Source: Bacillota bacterium (GTDB taxonomy: Bacteria > Bacillota > Negativicutes > Sporomusales > CTSoil-080). Taken from it: DNA of 58,632 nt. The DNA lies in NCBI GenBank assembly GCA_017889635.1, contig JAGGAC010000012.1, forward strand, positions 1 to 58,632, in the 5' to 3' direction. The notes beneath the pieces were generated by a model. That model made no database searches and was not told the origin of the DNA. It was given only the letters and a program-made list of their open reading frames with translations. The translations under genes were made by a program, and so were the position numbers. This document shows positions 1 through 8,118 of this stretch, in pieces (within the stretch, counting starts at the first letter, position 1; each line of letters starts with the position of its first letter).

Positions 1-158
1 CTATCGCTCCAAGACTCGCTACTAACTTCCCAGCCTGATTTGTTAGGTGGAGTTTCCATCCACTAAGATAAACGCAATTTCCTGTCCGCACCATATGTAC
101 TCATAAGCACCACCCCCTTTCAAAAAGGGTGTGGCTAACCGTTCCCAGACAACCTATA
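1..158 (-). ncRNA. Candidate structured RNA, cut by the window edge
   Basis: No gene fits the first 200 bases. Read on the minus strand, an extended -10 element (TGGTATAAT, 163-171) precedes a sequence that folds well. A hairpin pairs CCAC/GTGG and CCCTT/AAGGG around 107-134. TGTCTG (about 147-152) can pair with CGGACA (about 83-88) to enclose that hairpin. GTGGA/TCCAC forms another hairpin near 46-62. The RNA would run out of the window at base 1. It lies beside phage-like remnants, where large structured RNAs are sometimes found. I do not recognise the family. A leader of an unseen gene is the main alternative. Confidence 0.35.
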
Positions 159-162
159 TAAT

Positions 163-171
163 ATTATACCA
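163..171 (-). promoter_or_regulatory. Extended -10 promoter element
   Basis: The minus strand reads TGGTATAAT, an extended -10 (TGNTATAAT). No good -35 is seen at 16-18 bases, which is tolerable for extended -10 promoters. It would start the candidate RNA near base 155-158. Confidence 0.35.
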
Positions 172-206
172 TTTTTTTGCATTTTCATTTTTAGATTTGG
201 CAATTA

Positions 207-1364
207 TTAATTTTTACCCAACGCTTTTTTAGCAAGTTGTAATATTTTAGCGTTGTTAGTATCAATCTTTTGCCTTTTTTGCTCCGCTGATAAATCTGCA
301 TTACTCGTAATACCCTGATTTTCTTTATGCAAATCCTTTATGGTCTGTTCTGCGATCCGGAATTTCTTTAAGTCTGCTGGTACTATACCTTTTTTACCTG
401 TAGCAGCATGGTTCTTTTCTAATTCGTCAAGTTTTTCATAAAACTCATTAACAGAGTTAGAATTTTTAAACGGTGTATAAGTAAGCCCGCGAATCCCCGG
501 TAATTCTGCCGTGGCTTTCGCGGGCATTTCCTTTTTATCACCTATAAACGTATCGCCTAACCCAACAAAGAATTTACCTGCACTGCCTAAATAACCATTT
601 ATCGTATTATCGATTTTTTCAGGAGATAATCCAGTGGCTTTTCCTAATTTCTTAGCTGCTTCTGAGGTATAGTAATCGAATTGGTATTCATCAGGCAACC
701 GTTGTCCTTTTTTACTAACAATAGCTTTACCCGTAAAGAAGCTGTAATTTGTCATCCATTCAATAATTGGCCCAACAAGCGTAGGGATTACATTAGGTGC
801 AAAACCTTGTGCTGCATATAATACCCATTTCCCCACTGCTTTTGGGTCTTCGCCGTATGCTTTATCTAATGCCCTTTCTATAGCAGAACCAAAAAACTTC
901 CCCGGTTCGAACGGTTTCGGAACACGAATAATTGTCCCATTATGCTCAAATAGCCAGCATCCATTTTTTATATCGTCAGATAGTTCTTTATACCAATCCT
1001 TGTCATGATTCATAACCCAGGTAACCACACTTGGTAAAGTTATATACATCAACGCTAGTGGTATTGCTCGTTCAGGATTATTAATCATTACTCGTATAAA
1101 CCTATCTCCACCCTGTAATGCCGCATTGAAGAAAGGTATTACTTGATTAATCTGTCTTGTTAACGTGCCAGAACGACTAAAATCAAGAGTAACATCCTTC
1201 TGGTATATTCTCAATGCCAAGGCATTATTATTGTTAGGAGCTAAAGGAACAATTTCAAACTTTGTTACCGGCTTCCCCCAGATTGTTTTCGGTCTTGGCT
1301 GGCAGTTGTATCTAGCAATACGACATTCTTTGTTGTAATTGTCATATACAACATTCATATCCAT
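207..1364 (-). CDS. Phage-type LPD38-like protein, prophage remnant
   Basis: 385 residues. The middle and N-terminal part (FFNAALQGGDRFIR near residues 75-90, then hydrophobic segments and a Lys/Gln-rich tail) resembles the large polyvalent protein associated domain LPD38, usually the C-terminal part of very large phage or plasmid proteins thought to enter the host with the DNA. Here it stands alone, either a split gene or a fragment left by prophage decay. I chose ATG 1364; GTG 1367 directly before it is also open. The start overlaps the stop of a short preceding frame (TGATG), as in coupled phage genes. The family call is from memory of the domain and is tentative. No other phage structural genes are visible. 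Confidence 0.5.
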   Translation of the reverse strand: MDMNVVYDNYNKECRIARYNCQPRPKTIWGKPVTKFEIVPLAPNNNNALALRIYQKDVTLDFSRSGTLTRQINQVIPFFNAALQGGDRFIRVMINNPERAIPLALMYITLPSVVTWVMNHDKDWYKELSDDIKNGCWLFEHNGTIIRVPKPFEPGKFFGSAIERALDKAYGEDPKAVGKWVLYAAQGFAPNVIPTLVGPIIEWMTNYSFFTGKAIVSKKGQRLPDEYQFDYYTSEAAKKLGKATGLSPEKIDNTINGYLGSAGKFFVGLGDTFIGDKKEMPAKATAELPGIRGLTYTPFKNSNSVNEFYEKLDELEKNHAATGKKGIVPADLKKFRIAEQTIKDLHKENQGITSNADLSAEQKRQKIDTNNAKILQLAKKALGKN

Positions 1365-1450
1365 CACACAGCCACCGCCTTATCATATTGAGGCAGTACA
1401 ATCAAAACTTGAGCCTTTCCGCTACCGAAGATAGGCTTCTGCCCCTCCAT
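1364..1450 (-). pseudogene. C-terminal stub of a phage-like gene
   Basis: A 28-codon frame (starting MEGQKPIFGS and ending QYDKAVAV) stops at a TGA that overlaps the start of the LPD38-like gene. The frame stays open upstream to about 1485, where it meets the truncated recombinase on the other strand. I read it as the surviving 3' end of a larger gene cut by the deletion that joined the two remnants. It could also be chance coding potential. Confidence 0.25.
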
Positions 1451-2247
1451 TGACACAACCCAGCTATCACTACAGCAGTTGGTCGTCGTCGTGTAATCTA
1501 ATAAATTTATTACATAATCCTGTTTACTGCGGCTATGTTACTTTTAACGGCGAAAAATATAAAGGCAACCACAAGCCAATCATCACAGAAGAAATTTTTG
1601 ATAGAACTCAAGAATCGCTGGAGAACCGCACTCGTAATCAAGCTTTTAAGGCAAAAAATCCTTTCAGCCATTTGTTACGTTGTGGTGTATGCGGAAATAA
1701 AATGTTTTCACGAACAGATAGGCAAAGACCGCCTGTTTTTTGGTGTAACAATCGTTTTACACATCAAAACTGTAAAATGAAAATATGGAAAGCAAAAACC
1801 GTTGAAGAAAAAGTATTAAACGAAATATCTTGGATAACTAATAAAAATAAAAAGGTAGTATCAAACATATTCGGAACCCAGAAACCTAAAGAACAACGCA
1901 CAACAGGACTGGCTAAACGATTAGCTGATGTTGATAAGCAAATTAATAAACTACTGGAATTATACCAATACGATACAATTCCAGTAAATGAACTCAATGA
2001 ACGAATCCGCGTGTTATACGAAGAAAAAAACATTCTCTCAGATAAAATAAAAGATGCCCAACTGTCAAAAAAACACGAACAGTTGAGCATCAACGAAACA
2101 CAAAAAGCTGCCTTGATGATAAAAAATAATTGGGATAGTATGGAAATAAGAAAACAGATTGAGTACCTCGACGTACTGATTGATCAAATTATTTTACACC
2201 AAGAAAACATAGAGATTATCTGGAAGCTTGCCAACATTGCGCAGTGA
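1450..2247 (+). pseudogene. Large serine recombinase, 5'-truncated
   Basis: Only the C-terminal half of a large serine recombinase remains. The recombinase domain begins abruptly at HNPVYCGYV (about residue 22). It is followed by the zinc beta ribbon, with CGVCG near residue 77 and further Cys residues at about 98 and 108 (WCNN, NCKM), and then a long charged coiled coil (about residues 145-235) typical of these enzymes. The catalytic resolvase domain with the nucleophilic Ser, normally the first 150 or so residues, is missing and there is no ribosome binding site. It cannot be active. Family members integrate or excise phages and conjugative elements, which fits the neighbouring phage-like gene. 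Homology probably starts near base 1480. Confidence 0.8.
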
Positions 2248-2250
2248 CAA

Positions 2251-3807
2251 CTATACGATTTTAGTCGTCCAATCCTCCACATTCCAAATATCTGTCACCC
2301 AGTCCTCATAGAAATCCGGTTCATGAGACACTAACAGGACAGTACCCTTATACTCTTTTAACGCGCGTTTAAGTTCGACTTTGGCGTCGACGTCAAGATG
2401 GTTGGTCGGCTCATCCAGCACCAGCCAATTTATGTCCTTTTGCATTAGCTTGCACAATCGGACTTTTGCGTTCTCACCGCCGCTTAACACCATCATCTGA
2501 CTTGTAATATGCTCATTGGTCAGACCGCACCGGGCTAAAGCTGCCCGGACCTCGTAGTTTGACATACCAGGGTATTCGTTCCAGACTTCCTCTAACGCGG
2601 TATTGCTGTTACTTCGGCTTGACTCCTGCTCAAAATAGCCAGGAAATAGATAATCCCCTAATACAACCTTGCCCATTAAAGGTGGAATCACTCCCAGCAG
2701 CGTTTTTAGCAGTGTTGATTTACCCAAGCCATTTACGCCGCGAATAGCAACCTTCTGATTACGCTCCAAAACTATATCCACCGGCCTAGTCAGTGGTTCG
2801 TCATATCCCAAGACAAGCCCGGAGGCCTCTACAACAAACCGTCCCGGAGTTCTGGCCTCACGAAACTGAAAACTCGGTTTAGGCTTCTCCTTGGGTTTTT
2901 CCAGAACCTCCATCTTATCCAATCTCTTTTGCCGGCTATTAGCCATCCCTCTTGTAGCCACCCTGGCCTTATTACGGGCAATAAAATCCTCCAGCCGTTC
3001 CACTTCCTGCTTTTGCCGTTCATAAGCCCGCTGCTCCTGGCTCTTTCTTACAGCGTACAACTCTTGAAACTGCTCATAGTTACCAGTATACCTGGTAAGA
3101 ACAGTATTCTCCACGTGATAAATAACATTTACGACCTCATTAAGAAATGGAATATCATGCGATACTAATATAAAACTATTTTCGTAGTTCTTTAAAAACC
3201 GCTTCAGCCATTCGATATGCTCAAAATCCAGATAGTTCGTTGGCTCATCCAAAATTAGAATAGCAGGATTCTCTAAAAGCAGCTTTGTCAATAACACCTT
3301 AGTCCGCTGTCCTCCGCTTAACTCGGCAACATCACGATCAAGCCCGATATCTCCAAGCCCTAAGCCCTTGGCCACTTCCTCAATTTTGGCGTCAAGCATA
3401 TAGAAACCGCTCTCTTCCAAAACACTTTGAATCTCGCCGACATCCTCCATCAATTTATCCATTTCATCATGATCAGCCATACCCATTCTTTCGTACAGCT
3501 CCATTAACTCTGTTTCAAGATCATACATCTTTCTAAACGCTTCTCTTAAAATATCTCTAATGGTCTTTCCCCGCGCTAAAACAGCATGCTGATCCAAATA
3601 ACCAACCGTAACTCGGTTAGACCATTCTACCTTTCCTTCATCAGGTTGTAGTTGACCAGTGATAATGCTCAAAAAGGTCGACTTGCCTTCGCCGTTTGCG
3701 CCAATCAAGCCGACATGTTCCCCTTTAAGCAGCCGAAACGAAACCTCTTCTAATATTTTTCGGGCGCCAAACCCATGGGAAACATTTTCGACAGTCAAGA
3801 CACTCAT
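2251..3807 (-). CDS. ABC-F ATPase, YkpA/YbiT type
   Basis: 518 residues with two ABC domains and no membrane segments: Walker A GANGEGKS at 36-43, signature LSGGQRTKV near 163, Walker B with DEPTNYLD near 187; second Walker A GVNGLGKS near 350, signature LSGGENAKV near 435, DEPTNHLD near 465. A charged linker (about 240-320) lies between them. ABC-F proteins bind the ribosomal E site and tune translation; some give antibiotic resistance. Length and the end WTTKIV match the Bacillus YkpA group, with no clear sign of a resistance type. Start ATG 3807 has GGAG seven bases upstream. It stands alone, convergent with the recombinase remnant, whose stop is four bases from its own. Confidence 0.9.
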   Translation of the reverse strand: MSVLTVENVSHGFGARKILEEVSFRLLKGEHVGLIGANGEGKSTFLSIITGQLQPDEGKVEWSNRVTVGYLDQHAVLARGKTIRDILREAFRKMYDLETELMELYERMGMADHDEMDKLMEDVGEIQSVLEESGFYMLDAKIEEVAKGLGLGDIGLDRDVAELSGGQRTKVLLTKLLLENPAILILDEPTNYLDFEHIEWLKRFLKNYENSFILVSHDIPFLNEVVNVIYHVENTVLTRYTGNYEQFQELYAVRKSQEQRAYERQKQEVERLEDFIARNKARVATRGMANSRQKRLDKMEVLEKPKEKPKPSFQFREARTPGRFVVEASGLVLGYDEPLTRPVDIVLERNQKVAIRGVNGLGKSTLLKTLLGVIPPLMGKVVLGDYLFPGYFEQESSRSNSNTALEEVWNEYPGMSNYEVRAALARCGLTNEHITSQMMVLSGGENAKVRLCKLMQKDINWLVLDEPTNHLDVDAKVELKRALKEYKGTVLLVSHEPDFYEDWVTDIWNVEDWTTKIV

Positions 3808-3911
3808 TTTATTTCTCCTACATTATATTTTTGCACATACTTATTTATTTTATCGCAGATGTAGGCACGCTGTCAAAAATATCACCACCGAAAAAAAATT
3901 TTGAAATTCTC

Positions 3912-3940
3912 TTTACTTTTTCCTGATATTAGCGTATAGT
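3912..3940 (+). promoter_or_regulatory. SigA-type promoter of the zinc-ribbon gene
   Basis: TTTACT (3912-3917), a 17-base spacer and TATAGT (3935-3940). Transcription would start near 3947, giving a 5' UTR of about 127 bases. Its ends can pair (CCCAAA near 3951 with TTTGGG near 4043), so the leader may be folded. Confidence 0.55.
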
Positions 3941-4073
3941 AATAACTAGCCCAAAATAATAAGTCCAGTGGAGTTGTCAATTGTCCTTCTCAAACTAGTA
4001 CTTTGGTAGGGGAAGTCCCAACAGCGATTCCTGCATTCACTATTTGGGTAATAGATTTGAGGAGGCTATATAA

Positions 4074-4367
4074 ATGGCTCAAGACAAAACTTTAACATGT
4101 CGCGATTGCGGCGCAGATTTCGTATTCACTGCTTCAGAACAAGATTTCTTCGCAGAAAAAGGGTTCACCAACGAACCAGGTCGTTGCCCTTCCTGCAGAG
4201 CAGCTCGCAAACAAAACAGCGGTCGTGGCGGCTACCAACAGCAGCGTGAAATGCATCCTGCTACCTGTGCAGCTTGCGGTTGCGAAACCCAAGTTCCTTT
4301 CCGTCCAAGCAATGACCGTCCGGTATATTGCCGCGACTGCTTCAGCCAAAACAATCGTCGCTACTAG
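4074..4367 (+). CDS. Zinc-ribbon protein with two CxxC pairs of motifs
   Basis: 97 residues. The first half has CRDC near residue 9 and CPSC near 38, the pattern of the 'probable zinc-ribbon' family (zf-trcl). The second half has CAAC near 64 and CRDC near 85, the CxxC-x17-CxxC unit often found with it. The middle is basic and Gly/Gln-rich (residues 44-58), suggesting nucleic acid binding. Such proteins are common in Clostridia and Negativicutes; their role is not established. A GAGGAGG ribosome site precedes the ATG. The gene has its own promoter and terminator, so it is a single-gene unit. Confidence 0.85.
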   Translation: MAQDKTLTCRDCGADFVFTASEQDFFAEKGFTNEPGRCPSCRAARKQNSGRGGYQQQREMHPATCAACGCETQVPFRPSNDRPVYCRDCFSQNNRRY

Positions 4368-4374
4368 AAAAATG

Positions 4375-4408
4375 AAAGGCTGTCTCAGCAATGAGACAGC
4401 CTTTGTTT
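4375..4408 (+). terminator. Intrinsic terminator of the zinc-ribbon gene
   Basis: A perfect 10 bp stem (GGCTGTCTCA/TGAGACAGCC, loop GCAA) is flanked by AAA and followed by TTTGTTTAT. It begins seven bases after the stop codon. Confidence 0.85.
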
Positions 4409-4437
4409 ATTATGATTCAGTTTAAAGCGAAACGATT

Positions 4438-4482
4438 ACAGCGCAGGCTTTTACACCTAAGTAAGTGTAAAGCTTGCGCTGT
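4438..4482 (-). terminator. Terminator-like hairpin after the hydrogenase operon
   Basis: ACAGCGCA..GC..TTACAC pairs with GTGTAA..GC..TGCGCTGT with one mismatch and one bulge. It starts directly after the large-subunit stop codon. The T-tract on the minus side is weak. Confidence 0.6.
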
Positions 4483-4483
4483 T

Positions 4484-5869
4484 TCATTTAGCCTCAAAAA
4501 GGTGAACAGCGCAAGAAATACAGGGATCAAACGACCGAATTACCCGCCCAACCTCGATCAAGTTGTCAGCATCCATCACCGGTGTACCGATTAACGCTTC
4601 CTCCACCGGCCCACGTACTCCTTGAGTATCGCGGGGTGAAAAATTCCAGGTTGTCGGTGTAATAATCTGAAACTTCGTCACTTTGCCATCCTCATAAGTC
4701 AGCCAATGTCCAAGAGCACCGCGCATTGCATCCGTCAGCCCCATGCCTCGTCCCTTAGGCGGTGCCGAATACCGGCTCAGCGTTGGTGCCCCCGGCGTCA
4801 GTCCAGCCAACCACTCCTCCGCCAGTCCAGCTATTTTAAAAGCTTCCCTGGCTCTTGCCACTATCCTGTCCATCACTGAGATACCACGGCGATAATCGCC
4901 ATTAATCCACCCCCTGGCCAACGGCCCACATTCTAAAGCCATCCCCCGGTAACGCGGAGCCTTAACCCAGCTATAGGCATCTGGCTTGTCTATATCTGGC
5001 GTCGTTTTTCCCTCGTTCGGGTGACGACATCCAGCTTGATCATCATACCAACTCCAATTACTATCCTCGACTAACTCAGCAGCGTCCAACTCTTCCACCG
5101 GCCCCGACTTCAAAATAAGCCCCGGCGAAAAAGCCCGTTTCCCTGTAATCGGAGCCGGAAACATCCCAAATGAAAACAAATTGCTATAACCCCTGCCGAT
5201 AGCATAGTAGTCAGGGTAATACTCAGCAATAGTTAAGACATCACCAATATATACCTGTTCTACAAATTCCTTTAGCTCCCGAAGAATACTGCCATAAGCC
5301 ATAATCTTGTCACTACTGGCCGCTTCAGTTACTCCGGTAGGTACTATAGTCTGCTGCATCGGTGCTTTTGCGCCAAATATCGCCATCATTGAGTGAGCCC
5401 GTGCCGCCATCAACGTAGCAACTTTCGCATGCTCAAGGATCTCGTCGTTAATTGTATGCGGCAACCGGAAGTCACCTTTTTGCTGCGCAACAAATGGCAT
5501 TATTCCCTGCCCTGAAACAGCAACATAGTCGTATAACACCAGTAAATAGAAATGCCGCAGATGATTCTGCAGTACATCAGCCGCAAAAATTAAATTAGTT
5601 AGCAATTGCCCGTCAGGAGTAGCTTGAACACCAAAAGCCTCTTCTAACGCCATAGCCCCGGCAACCGCGTGCGCACCGGAACAAATGCCACAGATCCGTT
5701 GGGCTAAAAGCACAGCGTCTCGTGGATCACGCCCGTGCATGATAGCTTCAAATCCACGAAAAAGCAGTCCGCTGACCCAGGCATCAGTTACCCTGCCTGC
5801 CTCAACTTCAACCTCTGCCCTAAGCGGCTCATGCACACGAGTTACTGGGAAAATCACTTTTCTTGTCAT
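4484..5869 (-). CDS. [NiFe] hydrogenase large subunit, group 1-like
   Basis: 461 residues. It carries the NiFe(CN)2CO active site: N-terminal motif RICGIC (Cys60, Cys63) followed by His67, and C-terminal motif DPCISC (Cys450, Cys453) with His456. Normally 15 or more residues follow that His and are removed by a maturation protease; here only LFEAK follows, so processing may be absent or unusual. Size and partner point to a periplasmic, membrane-bound H2-uptake enzyme. The start overlaps the small-subunit stop by one base (TAATG), so translation is coupled. No hyp maturation genes or protease are in the window. With nitrogenase nearby, recycling of H2 from N2 fixation is a reasonable guess. 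Confidence 0.9.
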   Translation of the reverse strand: MTRKVIFPVTRVHEPLRAEVEVEAGRVTDAWVSGLLFRGFEAIMHGRDPRDAVLLAQRICGICSGAHAVAGAMALEEAFGVQATPDGQLLTNLIFAADVLQNHLRHFYLLVLYDYVAVSGQGIMPFVAQQKGDFRLPHTINDEILEHAKVATLMAARAHSMMAIFGAKAPMQQTIVPTGVTEAASSDKIMAYGSILRELKEFVEQVYIGDVLTIAEYYPDYYAIGRGYSNLFSFGMFPAPITGKRAFSPGLILKSGPVEELDAAELVEDSNWSWYDDQAGCRHPNEGKTTPDIDKPDAYSWVKAPRYRGMALECGPLARGWINGDYRRGISVMDRIVARAREAFKIAGLAEEWLAGLTPGAPTLSRYSAPPKGRGMGLTDAMRGALGHWLTYEDGKVTKFQIITPTTWNFSPRDTQGVRGPVEEALIGTPVMDADNLIEVGRVIRSFDPCISCAVHLFEAK

Positions 5870-7110
5870 TAATTATCCTTTCCCTCTTTGTCCTCAGTGC
5901 GCCAAAAATTTTTTATTCGCTGTAACAAAGCTTGCCGTCGGGGCCGAGCCTCATTTTCTTCCAACCTTTTTGTCTCACTTAATAACGCGTTTTGCCGCCT
6001 GATAATATCATCCAATTCTTGCTTTACCTCTGCCAGACTCTCTGGCGGCGCAGGATCGCTTGGTTTTGTGCCATCAATAAAATGTTTATGAATTCGTCGT
6101 GAGAACACGCCAGCCGCCAAATGAGTGCCGACCATGCCGGCCCCAATCGTTGCAACCGTCGCACCGATTTTCCTTACATTAACCCGCCCAACAGGAGTTA
6201 CTATGTCCGGCAAATGACTATAAAACGGCATACTCCCGTCAGGAAATTGGGGATTTGCGCAGCCAATACACGGCGCTCCCGCCTTAACTGGCCAGTTGAC
6301 ATGGTTGTTCCACAGGCGGAGCGGACAATCGGCGTGAGTAACCGGTCCCTTACAACCCACTTTGTATAAACAGCCTGCCTCACCTGGAAAAGCAGCAAAT
6401 ATCCCATCCTCAAACTGCTGCCTCCGCTGACACAATTCATGGATAGTCCGCCCGAAGAACAGCTTGGGACGGTTGTAGCGGTCCAATTCTGGTAAACCAT
6501 ATAACATGAGATGACTCATTGTTCCAGTTATCCAGTCAGAATTTGCCGGACAGCCGGGAATATTAATCACCGTTTTATTTCCTACTGCCTTCCATACTCC
6601 CAGCGCGCCGCCGGGATTTGGATAGGCTGCCGCAGGACCGCCAAAGGCAGCGCAAGAACCAACAGCGATAACATGCCGAGCCTTAACGGCAAATTCCCTG
6701 ATTGCCGCCAAGCCAGTCACCATTTCCTTGTCACGCGAAAAAACATAGTTGAACCTTCCATCCGCTGCAGCCATCACCGCGCCCTCCACAACCAGCCAAA
6801 AACGCCCGGCCTCCTTCTCCACCGTATCCAGAAGAACGCGCGTAGCCGCCTCACCTTGAACAACATTAAATAACCAATGATATCTTAGATCCACCACTTC
6901 GGTTAAAAACTGTTCCAGCCCTGGATCAAAACTATTTTGGAGTGAAATGGAATTACCGGTACACGAACCAAGTTCCAGCCAAACGACCGGCGGGCGTTCT
7001 ACCTGCTTTTGCGCCAATACCTCACGCATGATCGGCAATAACTGTTCACCAAGGCTTGCCGCAAACGTTGCCGTCATACACAATTTAATAAAATCTCGCC
7101 GCTTTAGCAT
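5869..7110 (-). CDS. [NiFe] hydrogenase small subunit, Tat-exported
   Basis: 413 residues. The Tat signal (RRDFIKL, residues 4-10) marks export of the folded heterodimer. Three proximal-cluster ligands are present (Cys50, Cys153, Cys187), but the position of the fourth, Cys in the usual CTGC, is Asn53 (CTGN). Distal-cluster ligands are His224, Cys227, Cys247 and Cys253; medial ones are Cys262, Cys281 and Cys284. A single membrane helix (about 314-335) is followed by an unusually long charged, coiled-coil tail to residue 413; most group 1 small subunits end soon after the helix. Asp at the same proximal position is known from group 1h enzymes; Asn is not something I recall. It lies between a membrane protein and the large subunit. 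Confidence 0.9.
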   Translation of the reverse strand: MLKRRDFIKLCMTATFAASLGEQLLPIMREVLAQKQVERPPVVWLELGSCTGNSISLQNSFDPGLEQFLTEVVDLRYHWLFNVVQGEAATRVLLDTVEKEAGRFWLVVEGAVMAAADGRFNYVFSRDKEMVTGLAAIREFAVKARHVIAVGSCAAFGGPAAAYPNPGGALGVWKAVGNKTVINIPGCPANSDWITGTMSHLMLYGLPELDRYNRPKLFFGRTIHELCQRRQQFEDGIFAAFPGEAGCLYKVGCKGPVTHADCPLRLWNNHVNWPVKAGAPCIGCANPQFPDGSMPFYSHLPDIVTPVGRVNVRKIGATVATIGAGMVGTHLAAGVFSRRIHKHFIDGTKPSDPAPPESLAEVKQELDDIIRRQNALLSETKRLEENEARPRRQALLQRIKNFWRTEDKEGKDN

Positions 7111-7113
7111 TCT

Positions 7114-7626
7114 TTAGCCCCGCTTGGCGTTAATGTCAGCATTTAGCCATACAAATAACACGGCATAAATAAAATAACCAAATCCCCCAACCAGCAGCCA
7201 GCCATAACCAGCCACAAAGAAGCAATACGCTACAGCTGCCCCCGTCAAGTTCCAAAGCAACCCGCCTGTCGCCAAGATCAAGCCGCCAAAGATAATAAAC
7301 AGCGCCATAATTCGTTTCATCCGTTCACTAAAACCAGACTTTGACGTTAGCCATAGCGGCATTAAAGTCATAACTCCTGCCAAGACCAGAACCGTCTGTA
7401 TTCGAGACTCGATATTGTTAACCTCACTTATAACCCCAAACTGTCTTATATATGTGCTGGCGAGTGCGCCTTCGCCCTTCGTAGCCATATCAGCCGCCAT
7501 CTCCAGATTGTACACCATTTCCTGATGGTACTCTTCCATTAGCAGGCAGTCATAGACTATGCCACTAAGTACACTCAACAAAAGCAACAACAGACCTCCT
7601 ACCAGAGAAATCCGCTGACTTGTCAT
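7114..7626 (-). CDS. Four-helix membrane protein of the hydrogenase operon
   Basis: 170 residues with predicted helices near 8-28, 80-100, 112-135 and 138-160. It ends three bases before the small subunit start and is the first gene of the operon, the place of a membrane partner. It does not look like the diheme cytochrome b (HyaC type): the expected pattern of conserved His heme ligands is absent. It may anchor the hydrogenase or link it to the quinone pool by another route. I chose ATG 7626, which has GTGGAGG eight bases upstream; a start at 7668 would extend the protein by 14 residues into the palindrome described next. No family recognised. Confidence 0.6.
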   Translation of the reverse strand: MTSQRISLVGGLLLLLLSVLSGIVYDCLLMEEYHQEMVYNLEMAADMATKGEGALASTYIRQFGVISEVNNIESRIQTVLVLAGVMTLMPLWLTSKSGFSERMKRIMALFIIFGGLILATGGLLWNLTGAAVAYCFFVAGYGWLLVGGFGYFIYAVLFVWLNADINAKRG

Positions 7627-7644
7627 GGCGGCAACCTCCACTTG

Positions 7645-7673
7645 ATTTATTGGGGTTAAATTCCCCAATAAAT
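7645..7673. promoter_or_regulatory. 29-base palindrome before the hydrogenase operon
   Basis: Perfect 11-base arms (ATTTATTGGGG and CCCCAATAAAT) flank a 7-base spacer. It sits just upstream of the ribosome binding site of the first operon gene. It could be a repressor operator or an RNA hairpin in the leader. It does not match the Fur, NikR or Fnr consensus. An AT-rich -10-like stretch (TACATAAAAT) lies just upstream on the minus strand. Confidence 0.5.
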
Positions 7674-7820
7674 TCTATTTTATGTATATATTTCATTGCC
7701 GCGCACATCATGTCCCTATAAACCACTTGGCATCCCGCACGCTTATGTTACGTAAATACCGTAACCATCCTGCGCCAAAGTTCATATAATATACCAGATT
7801 TAGCTATAGGAGGTATGTTA

Positions 7821-8042
7821 ATGTCCTTAAAAAGCGAAACCAAAACACAAAAAAAACGGTCAGCCTATGATAAAATAATCAAACAAGCTGTCCAAATATT
7901 ACGTGAGGAACTGGAACCGCTGAAATCAGCCGACGCCGAGCAACAGTCCCTCCTTGAAAAGAACACCAGAGCACTCCATCGGATCCAGGAACTACTTGAG
8001 TCGCGTGATAGCTCCCACACCAGTCCCCCTATCCAAGACTGA
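7821..8042 (+). CDS. Small charged coiled-coil protein, unknown
   Basis: 73 residues, Lys/Glu-rich, largely helical (about residues 10-60, with heptad-like Leu and Ile) and a Ser/Pro-rich end. No family recognised and no signal peptide. Two ATGs are near the ribosome site GGAGG; 7821 has a seven-base gap and is preferred over 7815. A TATAAT lies at 7785-7790 but without a good -35. It is divergent from the hydrogenase operon and ends in front of a shared terminator. A real gene is likely from the ribosome site and terminator, but unproven. Confidence 0.55.
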   Translation: MSLKSETKTQKKRSAYDKIIKQAVQILREELEPLKSADAEQQSLLEKNTRALHRIQELLESRDSSHTSPPIQD

Positions 8043-8118
8043 AAAGCGATATTTTTCTACCTTGCTACGATGCCTTATATCCAAATAAACACCTGCTAAG
8101 TTATTAAAAAAACATAAA

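Noticed and set aside
7747-7765. GTTACG..CGTAAC inverted repeat with 7-base spacer
   Set aside because: Arms of only six bases in an AT-rich intergenic region are likely by chance and no second copy was noticed.
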